From assembly GCF_046764005.1 (NCBI RefSeq), contig NZ_JBKOFW010000012.1, positions 21,258-85,257 on the forward strand: DNA of 64,000 nt, in the 5' to 3' direction. Positions 1-9,858 of the stretch are shown piece by piece (the first letter of the stretch is position 1; every line of letters begins with the position of its first letter). The position numbers were made by a program, and so were the translations under genes. This DNA comes from Oryzobacter faecalis. Lineage in GTDB: Bacteria > Actinomycetota > Actinomycetes > Actinomycetales > Dermatophilaceae. The notes beneath the pieces were generated by a model. It had not been told where the DNA came from and searched no databases. It was given only the letters and a program-made list of their open reading frames with translations.

Positions 1-139
1 CCCAGCCCCAGCCGGGCACGAGGATGCCCGCGACGACGAACCCGAGCACGACGAGGAACGGGACGACGCGCGGCAGGGCGCTGATCCGGGTCAGGGCGGG
101 AAGGCTGGCTCGCTCGAAGGACTCACGAAGGCTCGACAC
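1..139 (-). CDS. N-terminus of a small membrane protein (partial)
   Basis: The reverse strand reads open from a GTG at 139 to the window edge, giving 46 residues. A polar start (SSLRESFERASLPALTRI) is followed by a hydrophobic stretch (VVPFLVVLGFVVAGILVPG) that looks like a first membrane segment. It is divergent from glyS. Small membrane proteins beside glyS are common in actinobacteria (DUF6703-like), but that family name is a guess. The gene continues beyond the window, so length and role cannot be judged. Confidence 0.45.
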   Translation of the reverse strand, partial: MSSLRESFERASLPALTRISALPRVVPFLVVLGFVVAGILVPGWGW

Positions 140-213
140 GGTGCCCCAGCGTACGGGCCGGCCCCGAGGGCCTCGACGAGGTGGGCGGTTCGGTGACCCA
201 CCGCCCGCGCGGA

Positions 214-219
214 TAGCCT
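214..219 (+). promoter_or_regulatory. -10 element of glyS, leaderless type
   Basis: TAGCCT lies 7 bases before the glyS ATG. No Shine-Dalgarno sequence is present, so transcription should begin at or next to the start codon. Confidence 0.5.
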
Positions 220-226
220 TGCGCGC

Positions 227-1633
<1,407 letters not shown>

Positions 1634-1639
1634 CGCCCC

Positions 1640-1709
1640 CTCACGCTCGACCTACCGCTTGGTAGGTGCTGCGATCACAGCACCTACCAGGCGGTAGGTC
1701 GTGCGTGAG
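1640..1709. terminator. Long hairpin, probable bidirectional terminator
   Basis: Two 32-base arms (1640-1671 and 1678-1709) pair with one T-T mismatch and one G-T pair around a 6-base loop. The hairpin fills the gap between the converging glyS and TPR genes. Each arm also contains its own small inverted repeat, ACCTACC then GGTAGGT, so the heptamer occurs four times. Confidence 0.75.
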
Positions 1710-1713
1710 CAGC

Positions 1714-4500
1714 TCAGGCGTCCGGGCCGAACCGCTCCCACACCTGCTCGGCCTCCTCGGCGCGACCCTCGCGCTCGAGGAAGCGGGCGAGGGCGGCCGC
1801 GGCCTCGACGCGCTGCTGGTCCAGGCCGTGGGCCGCGAGCGCCGGCAGCAGCTCCCGCAGCCTCGCCTCGGCCTGGGGTCGGTCGGCGTCGGCGAGGATC
1901 ACGCCCGCCTCGGCGCCCAGCGCCAGCTCGAGGTCGGCCCCGACGAGGGCCTCGGCGCGGCGCAGCCGTTCGACGGCGCCGTCGACGTCCCCGTGCTTGG
2001 CGAGCAGGTGGGCCCCCTGGCGCAGCACGTGCGGCTCGACGACCTCGCCGTCCCAGCCGTCCTCGTCGACCCCGGCCTCGCGCGCGAGGGCGTCGCCGGC
2101 GGCGATCGCGGCGTCGAGGTCGGCGAGACCGCCCGCGAGGTCCTCGGTGTCGGCCCGCAGCGCGGCGCGTGAGCGCAGCGCCTCGACGTGGAGCGGCACC
2201 TCGGCCACCTCGCGCGAGCGGTCGACCGCCGCCTCGAAGTGGCTCGCGGCGGCCTCGAGGTCCTCGGCGTCCCACGCGGCGTTGCCGGCCCGCCACTGCG
2301 CGTGCGCGGTCTCGAGGATGCGGCCCTCGGCCTCGAACGAGGTGGCGGCCGTCGCGAACGCCGTGCGGGCGGCAGCCCAGTGGCCCAGGCCCGTGAGGCT
2401 GTTGCCGAGCGCCCAGCCGACCGGGCCGACGAGCGGTGGGGCGTGCTCGCGCAGCACCGGCAGCGCGGCCTCGAGCAGCTCGGCGGCCTCGGCGGGACGG
2501 CCGGTCTCGACGTAGGCGAGGCCGAGGAAGCGCTGGCCGTGGGCGAGCAGGACCGGGTCCCGGGTGGTGGTCGCCGCCGCGACGAGGTCGGCTGCGGGTC
2601 CCTCGAGGACGTCGTACCGGTTCGCGTCGACGAGGACGTCGCACAGGGCGAGGCTGACCGGCACGCGGACCCGTTCGGGAGTGCCCGGGACGGCGAGGGC
2701 GGCGCGCAGGTGGCGCTCGGCCTCCTCGAGGTCGCCGCGGCCACGGGCGAGGCGGCCCCTGACGTCGTGGACCATCGAGGCGAGCAGGGGGCGGCCGGCG
2801 ACCCGGGGCTCGACCTCGTCGAGCTGGCGGGTGGCGCGCTCGGGGTCGGTGGCCCCGAGCGCCATGGCGATCTCGACCTCGCCCATGAGCGCCCGGGCGT
2901 CGTGGCCGGCGCGGCGGTAGGCGTCGGCCGAGCGGGCCATGAGCCCGGCCGGGTCGGCGGGACGGCCGAACCAGGCGAGGCGGCGCCACACCCCGGCCGC
3001 CTCGGCGGGACGGCCCTCGGCGTCGAACCGCTCCGCGATGGCGAGGGCGGCGTCCTCGTCGCCGTCGAGGATGGCGACCTCGGCCTCGGCGCGGGCGAGC
3101 TCGACGTCGTCTCCGGCGCGGCGCGCGGCGTCGGCGGCCTCGCCGAGACGGGCCCGGTAGCGCTCGGGACCACCCGTGTCCTGGGCGCTGACCCGGTCGA
3201 GGAAGGCACGGGCCGACCACTCCTGCGGCGTCGTCGCCTCGGGGGCACCGTCGCGGTCGCGCAGCCACGCGCGGACGTGGTCGTCGACCTCGGGGTCCAG
3301 GTCGAGCATCCGCTGCCGGACCGACTCCGCGCGCTCGACGAGCCCCTCCGGCACCTCGACCCGCCGGCCGCGTCGGCCGACCTCGACGTCGGCCGGGGTG
3401 TCCGGGAGCCGCGTCGGCGGCAGGGTCGGCTCGCTGGGGACCTTCGCCGGGTCGAGGGCCGCGGCGAGGTCGTCGGACACGACGGTCGAGCCGTGGCGGG
3501 CGTCGAAGGCGGCGGCGATCCGGTCGGCCTCCGCGCGCAGCCCGGCGGCGACCTCGGCCGTCGGGCGGCCGTCGACCTCGTCCGGGGCGAGGCCGACGGC
3601 GGCGGCTCGGTCGAGGACGAGCGCGGCGGTGCCCGCGAACCACATCCGCGGGTAGGGCGTGCGGAGGTCCTCGAGCCAGCGAAGCCGGGGGAGCAGGAGG
3701 TCGACGGCCCGGTCGGTGTTCCCGAGGCGGAGCAGCACGCGCAGGCAGTCGGCGACGGTGTCGGCGGCCTTGGGGTCGTCCTCCGCGAGGTGCCAGGCAC
3801 GTCGGAAGGAGGTGACCGCGGCGTCGACCTCCCCACGGTCGACGCGCAGGACGGCGTCGAGTCCGAGGCTGGTGCGCGGCTCCTCGCCGCAGGTCAGCTC
3901 GCCGGCGACGGTGGGGGCGATGAGGTCGAGCGCGCGGTCCGGGTCGCTCGGGGCAAGGAGGCGCGCCTGGTCCTTGCGCTCGCAGGCCTCGCAGTCGCTG
4001 CGGCTGTCGCGCGGTTCGGCGAGCCAGGCGGCGAGCTCGCGGGCGGCGCCCTCGGGGTCGTCGGTGTTGCGGGCCAGCCGGGCGCGCGCGGCGTGCACGG
4101 GCCGCAGGTGGTAGCCGTCGGCGCGGAACACCTGCTCGACGTCGTCGATCGCCGCGCGCAGCGAGTCGAGCGGCACGTCGGGCATGTCCTCGAGGAGGTC
4201 GACGGCCCACTTCAGCCGCCAGAGGACGGCGTCGCGGTCGCCCTGCTCCAGCTCGTGCTCGGGCGCCAGCGCCTGGCGCAGCCACGCGAAGTGGGTCATC
4301 TTGCGCGGGTCCCCGGGCAGGTCGTCCATCGCCTGGGTGAGGTCGACGCGGGCGACGAACTCCTCCGCGAACGAGCCGTTCGCCCGGGCCAGGCGCAGCG
4401 CGCCCTCGTGGGCTCGCACGCGGTCCGGTCCGGCGGGGGCCTCGTCGGCCTCCATCGAGACGCGCGCGAACTCGGGCGACACCTGCTCCCACTGCCTCAT
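1714..4500 (-). CDS. Large tetratricopeptide-repeat protein coupled to the Hsp90 gene
   Basis: A 928-residue soluble protein built almost wholly of alpha-helical repeats. TPR-like units such as ERHLRAALAVPGTPERVRV, GRPAEAAELLEAALPVL and AAASHFEAAVDRSREV recur through the second half. There is no signal peptide or membrane segment. Cys170, Cys173 and Cys204 (DCEAC and LTCGE) form a small cysteine group in an otherwise Cys-poor protein and could bind a metal; this is inference. Its ATG overlaps the stop of the Hsp90-like gene by 4 bases (ATGA), so the two are co-translated. TPR domains are the usual docking modules of Hsp90 co-chaperones in eukaryotes, so it may be a client adaptor. Its function is unknown. 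Confidence 0.8.
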   Translation of the reverse strand: MRQWEQVSPEFARVSMEADEAPAGPDRVRAHEGALRLARANGSFAEEFVARVDLTQAMDDLPGDPRKMTHFAWLRQALAPEHELEQGDRDAVLWRLKWAVDLLEDMPDVPLDSLRAAIDDVEQVFRADGYHLRPVHAARARLARNTDDPEGAARELAAWLAEPRDSRSDCEACERKDQARLLAPSDPDRALDLIAPTVAGELTCGEEPRTSLGLDAVLRVDRGEVDAAVTSFRRAWHLAEDDPKAADTVADCLRVLLRLGNTDRAVDLLLPRLRWLEDLRTPYPRMWFAGTAALVLDRAAAVGLAPDEVDGRPTAEVAAGLRAEADRIAAAFDARHGSTVVSDDLAAALDPAKVPSEPTLPPTRLPDTPADVEVGRRGRRVEVPEGLVERAESVRQRMLDLDPEVDDHVRAWLRDRDGAPEATTPQEWSARAFLDRVSAQDTGGPERYRARLGEAADAARRAGDDVELARAEAEVAILDGDEDAALAIAERFDAEGRPAEAAGVWRRLAWFGRPADPAGLMARSADAYRRAGHDARALMGEVEIAMALGATDPERATRQLDEVEPRVAGRPLLASMVHDVRGRLARGRGDLEEAERHLRAALAVPGTPERVRVPVSLALCDVLVDANRYDVLEGPAADLVAAATTTRDPVLLAHGQRFLGLAYVETGRPAEAAELLEAALPVLREHAPPLVGPVGWALGNSLTGLGHWAAARTAFATAATSFEAEGRILETAHAQWRAGNAAWDAEDLEAAASHFEAAVDRSREVAEVPLHVEALRSRAALRADTEDLAGGLADLDAAIAAGDALAREAGVDEDGWDGEVVEPHVLRQGAHLLAKHGDVDGAVERLRRAEALVGADLELALGAEAGVILADADRPQAEARLRELLPALAAHGLDQQRVEAAAALARFLEREGRAEEAEQVWERFGPDA

Positions 4501-6284
4501 GGCGTTCCTCCGTCGATGGCCCGGTCGATGAGCGCCGGCAGCGCGCGGGCCACGAGCGCGCTGTCTAAGGGGGTGAGCGGGTGCCGCCCCGAGAGGAGGG
4601 CGTGCGCGTAGAGGGCCTCGACGGCGACCCGCTGGAGGCCGGCGTCGGCGCCTTCGGCGAGCCGCCGGACGGCCGCGTTGTCGGCGTTGAGGACGAAGCG
4701 CGGCTCCGCGGCGGGGTCCGCGAGGGTCTCCAGGGCGTCGGCCCACGGCCCCTCGGCGGTGACGGCGACGTCGCGCCGGTCGCGCTCGAGGTGGGCGTCG
4801 CGCCCGACGAGGAGGACCGCCTGCAGGGTCGACGGCCGGAACGAGCGGGCCACCGGGACCACGCCGGCGCGGCTGAGGCCGGACCGGGCGACATCCAGGA
4901 GGGAGGCGAGGAGGCGCTCGTCCTCGGGGCCGGGCCGGGAGAAGCGGTCCGCGAGCTCCTCCGGGGCGAGTCGTCGGGCGTCGAGGCCGGAGCGGCGCAC
5001 CCAGCGGCCGACGAGCCCGGTGTCGTAGGCGTACCCGGCGTTGAGCACCGCGATGTCCTCGGCGCGGGCGATGGCCGCGACCTGCTGGTAGGCGTCGACC
5101 GAGTCGACGTAGGTGACGACGCGGTCGAGGGCCGAGAACTCCGCGAGCGTCATCGAGCCGAGCGTGGTCTCCCAGGGGAGGACCTCGGCGACGACGTCGA
5201 GCATGTCGTCGTCGGTCGTGGCCGCGGCCTTGGCGGCGAGGTGGTGGACCCGGAAGAACTCCTCGGCGCGCGCACGGTCGGTGCGGACCATCCGCAGCAG
5301 CCAGCGCTTGAGCTGCTCGCCGAGGCGGGCCCGGGTCTCGTCGAGCAGGTCGTCGTCGTGCAGGGCCTCGCGGGAGGCGGTGAGACCGAGCCGCTCGGTG
5401 TCGGCGACGGCCCGGACGAAGAACGCCCAGTCGGGCAGCAGGTCGGGCACGGACTCGCCGACGAGCATCCGCTTGGCGTACAGCCGGTGTGCCGACCGGG
5501 CCCCTCCCGCGTGCGGGAGGACGAAGGCCTGGCCCCGGAGCCCGGACGCGGGGTCGGCGAGGTCGACGACGTCGAGCGGGCGCTCCCCGAGCAGCCGCTC
5601 GCCGAGGGCCAGGCCGGCCTCGCGGCGGGCGCCGGGCCCGTCCTCCTCCCAGGGGAACCGGCGGCCGGCGACGGCGACCGGCCCGTCGGGGCCGACGAGG
5701 GTGACGTCGAGCGCGAGGTGGCGACCGAAGGTGCTCGCGAGGGAGCGGACGACCTCGGCGGACAGCAGGTCGGCGGCGCTGCCACGGGGGCGGATGGCGA
5801 CGTCGGTGCCGGGCTCGGCCCGGGGCGAGTCGGCGGGGGAGACGGCGTACGTGCCGTCGTCGCGGCCGACCCACACCCAGGTCTCGTCGCTGCCGGCGCG
5901 GCGGGTCGTCACGCGGATCTGGTCGGTGACGAGGAAGCACGAGAGCAGGCCGATGCCGAACTGACCGAGGAAGCTCTCGCGCGCCAGGCCCAGCGCGTCG
6001 CGCTTCGTCGAGGCCCCGATCGTCGCGAGGACGTCGCGGATCCCCGTCTCGTCGAGGCCGATCCCGGTGTCCTCGACGTGCAGGAGGCCGTCGGGGGAGA
6101 CGTCGGCGGGGGTGATGACGACGCAGCGCGGGGCGGCGGCGTCCTCCTCCGTGCGGGCGGTCACGGCGTCGACCGCGTTCTGGAGCAGCTCGCGCAGGTA
6201 GACCCGCGGGCTGGAGTACAGGTGGTGGGAGAGGAGGTCGACCACCCCACGGAGATCGACGTGGAAGGTCGCGTCCCCCGTCAT
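4497..6284 (-). CDS. HSP90-family ATPase (HtpG-like)
   Basis: Cytoplasmic GHKL-type chaperone of 595 residues, slightly shorter than E. coli HtpG (624). The N-terminal nucleotide pocket is intact: LRELLQNAVDA (Glu32 and Asn36, matching HtpG catalytic Glu34 and Mg-binding Asn38), EDTGIGL near residue 71, and the glycine lid GQFGIGLLSCF at about 107-117. A middle domain follows with a TASREAL segment, and the C-terminal region is divergent. It is first in a two-gene operon with the TPR protein, with a 4-base overlap. A weak TTGGAT lies 7 bases before the ATG. This is the actinobacterial 'HSP90 family protein' group rather than classical HtpG, so I give no gene symbol. Confidence 0.92.
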   Translation of the reverse strand: MTGDATFHVDLRGVVDLLSHHLYSSPRVYLRELLQNAVDAVTARTEEDAAAPRCVVITPADVSPDGLLHVEDTGIGLDETGIRDVLATIGASTKRDALGLARESFLGQFGIGLLSCFLVTDQIRVTTRRAGSDETWVWVGRDDGTYAVSPADSPRAEPGTDVAIRPRGSAADLLSAEVVRSLASTFGRHLALDVTLVGPDGPVAVAGRRFPWEEDGPGARREAGLALGERLLGERPLDVVDLADPASGLRGQAFVLPHAGGARSAHRLYAKRMLVGESVPDLLPDWAFFVRAVADTERLGLTASREALHDDDLLDETRARLGEQLKRWLLRMVRTDRARAEEFFRVHHLAAKAAATTDDDMLDVVAEVLPWETTLGSMTLAEFSALDRVVTYVDSVDAYQQVAAIARAEDIAVLNAGYAYDTGLVGRWVRRSGLDARRLAPEELADRFSRPGPEDERLLASLLDVARSGLSRAGVVPVARSFRPSTLQAVLLVGRDAHLERDRRDVAVTAEGPWADALETLADPAAEPRFVLNADNAAVRRLAEGADAGLQRVAVEALYAHALLSGRHPLTPLDSALVARALPALIDRAIDGGTP

Positions 6285-6390
6285 GCCACCGATCCAACCA
6301 CGGCGCGCCGCCTCCCAACCTTCCGGCCCTCTCGGTGCGTTGGGAGAGTGGAGCTGCCGCAGCGGGCCGGCACCCGAGGACCATGCGGGA

Positions 6391-6430
6391 CGACGAGGGA
6401 CGACGAGGGACGACCAGCGACGACGAGGGA
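6391..6430 (+). repeat. Four tandem 10-bp repeats before the sigma-factor gene
   Basis: The unit CGACGAGGGA starts at 6391, 6401, 6411 (degenerate, three changes) and 6421. The last copy runs into the ribosome-binding site (GGGAGG, 6428-6433) of the sigma gene. The period is close to one helical turn. Confidence 0.8.
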
Positions 6431-6439
6431 GGTGGGCAG

Positions 6440-6967
6440 GTGCCGCAGGACGACGAGCGGTGGCAGGCCGACGCCGAGTTCGTCGAGTACGTGCGGGCCC
6501 GGCAGCACCGCCTGCTGCGCGCCGCGTACCTCGTCTGCGGTGACCTCCACCTCGCCGAGGACCTGCTGCAGGGCGCGCTCGTCAAGCTCGCGCGCCAGTG
6601 GGACCGGGTGCGCGACGAGCAGCCGGACGCCTACGTGCGCCGCATCCTCTACCGCGACGCGGTCTCCTCGTGGCGCAAGCGGCGCCACGAGGTGCTCGGC
6701 CTCGCGCCGGCGTGGGACGCCCCCGCCGCCGCCCACGAGGCCGAACAGGTCGAGCGCCGGCTCGACGTCCTGCGCGCCCTCGACGTCCTCACCCCGCGTC
6801 AGCGGGCCACCGTCGTCCTGCGCTTCTTCGAGGACCGGTCCGAGCGCGAGACGGCGGACGTCCTCGGCTGCTCGGTGGGGACCGTGAAGAGCCAGACCCA
6901 CGACGCGCTCGTCCGGCTGCGGGCCGCGATGCCGCGCGTCGACCTCGAGACCGGAGGTGCCCGATGA
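6440..6967 (+). CDS. ECF sigma factor, SigE family
   Basis: A 175-residue RNA polymerase sigma factor with only regions 2 and 4. Region 2 (residues ~15-80) includes HRLLRAAYLVCGDLHLAEDLLQ and the -10-reading helix DAYVRRILYRDAVSSWRKRR. Region 4 (~105-160) carries the helix-turn-helix LTPRQRATVVLRFFEDRSERETADVLGC then SVGTVKSQTHDAL. The GTG at 6440 is chosen because GGGAGG ends 6 bases before it and the protein then begins just ahead of region 2. Upstream in-frame sequence is repetitive and probably untranslated. The stop overlaps the next ATG (ATGA), which is typical of a sigma/anti-sigma pair. Confidence 0.9.
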   Translation: MPQDDERWQADAEFVEYVRARQHRLLRAAYLVCGDLHLAEDLLQGALVKLARQWDRVRDEQPDAYVRRILYRDAVSSWRKRRHEVLGLAPAWDAPAAAHEAEQVERRLDVLRALDVLTPRQRATVVLRFFEDRSERETADVLGCSVGTVKSQTHDALVRLRAAMPRVDLETGGAR

Positions 6968-8250
6968 CGACCGACCTGCGCGACCTCCTCGAGCTCGCGA
7001 GCGACGACGTGCCGGAGGCCGACCTCGCCGAGGGGGCCTGGCGGGCCGCCCGCGCCGAGCAGCGGGCCGTGCGGCGGCGCGTCCTCCTCGGCGCCGGTGC
7101 CGCGGCGGCGGCCGCCGCGGTGACGACCGTCGTCCTGCGGGAGGCGGGCGAGGCGGGGCCGCCCGCGGGGTCTCCCTCCGCCTCGCCGGCACCCTCCCCG
7201 ACGCGCCTGCGCACGGCCGACGTCGGAGGGGTCACGGTGCACCTCGCACCCCCGCCGGGCGACGAGTCCGCGCTGCCCGCGTACGCCGACGCGGCCGTGG
7301 TGGGCCTCGGGGCGCGCATCGGGTTCACCGATGCGATGCAGCTGCCCGGGCTCGGGCCGGAGACCGGTCGCCCGGCCAACAGCGCGTCGGTGCGCGCCGT
7401 GCTGCTCGCGCGGCTGCCCGAGCGTGGCCTGCTGATGCCGGTGCTCCACGTCCCGCGGGCCGACGGCGACCGGTACCTCGCCTGTCCCGAGGTGCGCCTC
7501 CACCCGGCTGATCCGACGGAGACGGGGCAGGGGATGGTCCTGCACCCGCGCGCGATCCGCGACGACCGGCTCGCCGTCGTCTTCCCGCAGCCGTCCGCCG
7601 TCGTCGTCCTCGACGCGCGCACCGGCGTCGGTCGGCGCATCCCCGTCGGCGACCCGGGCATCCGCAGCGCCGGCTGGGCCAAGGACGGGCGCACCGTGGT
7701 CGTGCACGGGGCGCAGGCCGACTGGCTCGTCGACACCGAGACCCTCGCCGTCACCCGGGCCGGGGACGCCGTGGGCGCCGGGTGGGTGGACCTCGTGACG
7801 ACGGGTGAGGGCAGCGCGCTGCGGACCTTCTCGGCGGCGGGCACCCTGACGGGGGTCCGGCCCCTGCGCGGCCCGGTCGTCGAGGTCGACGGCCCCACCG
7901 TGAGCAACACCGAGGCCTGGGGCGCGGCCCACGCCTACCTCGGGCAGACCTATGCCGGCGCCATCGGGCGCAGCCAGGGGCTGCTCGCCGTGCAGGGTGA
8001 CCTGCGGCCCATCCCGCGGCTGCTCGCGGCGACCCGCGGACCGGACGTGCCGAAGGGCTGCTACCGGCCGCTCGCGTTCGGGCCGCGCGACGTCGTGGTG
8101 CTCGAGTCGCGCTCGTTCCCCGGTGGCGCGGACCGACCGACCCTGCGCCTGCTCGCGTGGGACGTCATCGAGGGCGGCCTGTCGTTCGTCGGCGAGGTGG
8201 GTCCGGTGCTCCCTTCCGTGGGTGGGTTCACCGGCGCCTACGCGCTCTGA
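6964..8250 (+). CDS. Membrane-anchored partner of the ECF sigma factor
   Basis: A 428-residue protein. The N-terminal cytoplasmic part (about 45 residues, DLRDLLELASDDVPEADLAEGAW) resembles anti-sigma N-termini. A single Ala-rich membrane helix follows (VLLGAGAAAAAAAVTTVVL, ~residues 41-60), then a Pro/Ser linker (GSPSASPAPSPT) and a large extracytoplasmic domain. Segments such as DRLAVVFPQPSAVVVLDARTG and AGWAKDGRTVVVHGAQADW look like beta-propeller blades. It is coupled to the sigma gene by a 4-base overlap, so it is most likely the sigma regulator; no zinc-type HxxxCxxC motif is visible. Its last 13 bases overlap the end of the converging hydrolase gene. Confidence 0.7.
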   Translation: MTTDLRDLLELASDDVPEADLAEGAWRAARAEQRAVRRRVLLGAGAAAAAAAVTTVVLREAGEAGPPAGSPSASPAPSPTRLRTADVGGVTVHLAPPPGDESALPAYADAAVVGLGARIGFTDAMQLPGLGPETGRPANSASVRAVLLARLPERGLLMPVLHVPRADGDRYLACPEVRLHPADPTETGQGMVLHPRAIRDDRLAVVFPQPSAVVVLDARTGVGRRIPVGDPGIRSAGWAKDGRTVVVHGAQADWLVDTETLAVTRAGDAVGAGWVDLVTTGEGSALRTFSAAGTLTGVRPLRGPVVEVDGPTVSNTEAWGAAHAYLGQTYAGAIGRSQGLLAVQGDLRPIPRLLAATRGPDVPKGCYRPLAFGPRDVVVLESRSFPGGADRPTLRLLAWDVIEGGLSFVGEVGPVLPSVGGFTGAYAL

Positions 8251-8954
8251 GCCCCCGCCTCCGCGACCCCGGCGATGATGTCGGCGAGCTCTCGCGGGCG
8301 CGACCACATCGGCCAGTGCCCCGTCGGGAGGTCGACGTAGGTGACGTCGGTGTGGTCGAGCAGCCCCGCGAGGAAGGACGCCCCCTGCTCGGCGTACGAG
8401 CGGTACTCCTCGCTCGGGAACGCGGTGCAGACGACCGTGGCCGGCACCGACAGCCGCGCGGGGTTCGACAGGGCGACGGGCTGGCGCACCGTGGCGGCGG
8501 GCTGCGGCACGGCCCGCTCGCGGAACGTGGCGAGCTGCACGTCGGTGAGGTCGCGCATCGACCCCTGGCCGTACTCCTCGTCCCACACGGCGTCGAGGGG
8601 CAGCGCCTCGCCCTCGAACCCGGCGTTCATGGCGTAGCCGTCACGGACCGGCGCGGTGTCGACGAACACGACGTGGTCGACGAGGTCGGGGTGCCGGTCG
8701 AGGACGAGGGTGCCCGGGACCGCCGCGCCGCTGTGGACCACGAGGACCCGGCGGTCGGCGGCCGAGTCGAGTGCGCCGGCGACGGCGTCCGCCTGCGCGT
8801 CGAGCGTGGCGGCGGCGGGGTCGGCACCGGGTTCGAGGCCGGGCAGGGTGAGGGCGACGACCTCGTGACCCGCGTCGCGCAGGTGGGGCGCGACGGCGTC
8901 CCACGCCCACGCGCCGAGCCAGAAACCGGGGACCAGGACGACCTGTGTGCTCAT
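8238..8954 (-). CDS. Alpha/beta-fold hydrolase (esterase-like)
   Basis: A 238-residue soluble hydrolase. It opens with the usual first strand and oxyanion segment VVLVPGFWLGAWAWDAVAPHL. The nucleophile elbow is degenerate, VVHSGAAVPG rather than GxSxG, with the Ser in HSG. A C-terminal His is seen in DLPTGHWPMWSRP. This pattern matches the salicylate-esterase/MenH-like group of small hydrolases. The substrate is unknown. CAGGGT, a weak -10, lies 6 bases before the ATG. The gene is not coupled to its neighbours. Confidence 0.8.
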   Translation of the reverse strand: MSTQVVLVPGFWLGAWAWDAVAPHLRDAGHEVVALTLPGLEPGADPAAATLDAQADAVAGALDSAADRRVLVVHSGAAVPGTLVLDRHPDLVDHVVFVDTAPVRDGYAMNAGFEGEALPLDAVWDEEYGQGSMRDLTDVQLATFRERAVPQPAATVRQPVALSNPARLSVPATVVCTAFPSEEYRSYAEQGASFLAGLLDHTDVTYVDLPTGHWPMWSRPRELADIIAGVAEAGAQSA

Positions 8955-8966
8955 GACCCCACCCTG

Positions 8967-9818
8967 TCAGCCCGCACCGACACCCGGCTCGGGGCCGAGG
9001 GCGACCGGGCGCGACGGGTCCTCGATCCACTCGCTCCACGACCCGACGTAGGGGATCGCGGAGATCCCCGCGGTGTGGAGGGCGAGCGCCATCTGCGCGG
9101 CGGTGACGCCCGAGCCGCACGCGGTCCCGACGGGCGTGTCGCGGTGGACGCCCGCCGCGGCGGCGCGGCGGCGGACGGCGTCGGGGGGCAGGAAGGTGCC
9201 GTCCGGCGCCATCACCTGGGCCATGGGGAGGTTGACGGCACCGGGTACGTGCCCGGCCGTGTGGTCGATGGGCTCGGCCTCGCCCCGGTAGCGCTCCGGC
9301 GTGCGGACGTCGAGGAGGACGCCGGTGCGCGCCATCGAGGCCGCCGCGTCGGCGTCGAGGACGGGCACCGAGCCGGGGCGCACCGTGATCGAGCCGCGCG
9401 CCGGTGCCGGCACCTCGGCGGTGACCGGGAACCCGGCGCGGCGCCAGGCGGCGAGCCCCCCGTCGAGGACGCGCACCTGCGGGTGGCCAGCCCAGCGCAG
9501 GACCCACCACGCCCGGGCGGCGCCGAGCGAGGTCTGCTGGTCGTAGACGACGACCTCGGTGTCGTCGTCGAGCCCGGCGCTGCGCAGGGCGTCCTCGAGG
9601 ACGGCGGGGTCGGGCAGCGGGTGGCGACCGTCTCGTCCCGGGGGGCCCGCGAGGGCGGCGTCGAGGTCGAGGAACGGGGCCCCGGGCAGGTGCGCGTCGA
9701 AGTACAGGTCGGGTCCGGGCGTGCCGCTCAGCGCGTACTGGACGTCGACCACGGCGACCTCGCCGCGGGCCAGGAGGGTGGCGAGGTCGTCGGCGGGGAC
9801 GAGGGCGGGGGCGCTCAC
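8967..9818 (-). CDS. Thiosulfate/3-mercaptopyruvate sulfurtransferase
   Basis: A 283-residue two-domain rhodanese. The N-terminal domain (~10-140) is structural (VVDVQYALSGTPGPDLYFDAHLPGAPFLDLD). The C-terminal domain (~150-280) is catalytic, with Cys234 in CGSGVTA. That loop is the 3-mercaptopyruvate sulfurtransferase form rather than the CRKGVTA thiosulfate form, so mercaptopyruvate is the likelier sulfur donor (SseA-like). The GTG at 9818 is preferred; an in-frame TTG at 9830 would add four residues. It is divergent from the next hydrolase. Confidence 0.88.
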   Translation of the reverse strand: MSAPALVPADDLATLLARGEVAVVDVQYALSGTPGPDLYFDAHLPGAPFLDLDAALAGPPGRDGRHPLPDPAVLEDALRSAGLDDDTEVVVYDQQTSLGAARAWWVLRWAGHPQVRVLDGGLAAWRRAGFPVTAEVPAPARGSITVRPGSVPVLDADAAASMARTGVLLDVRTPERYRGEAEPIDHTAGHVPGAVNLPMAQVMAPDGTFLPPDAVRRRAAAAGVHRDTPVGTACGSGVTAAQMALALHTAGISAIPYVGSWSEWIEDPSRPVALGPEPGVGAG

Positions 9819-9846
9819 CCGGTCATCCAACCACCGGGACGTTCGC

Positions 9847-9852
9847 GACAAT
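9847..9852 (+). promoter_or_regulatory. -10 element, leaderless type
   Basis: GACAAT lies 6 bases before the GTG start at 9859, with no ribosome-binding site between. Confidence 0.4.
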
Positions 9853-9858
9853 GGGGCC

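Noticed and set aside
1652..4492. A 946-residue Arg/Pro/Gly-rich open frame on the minus strand
   Set aside because: It is a frame shadow of the TPR gene. High GC at third positions keeps alternative frames open; its composition is not protein-like.
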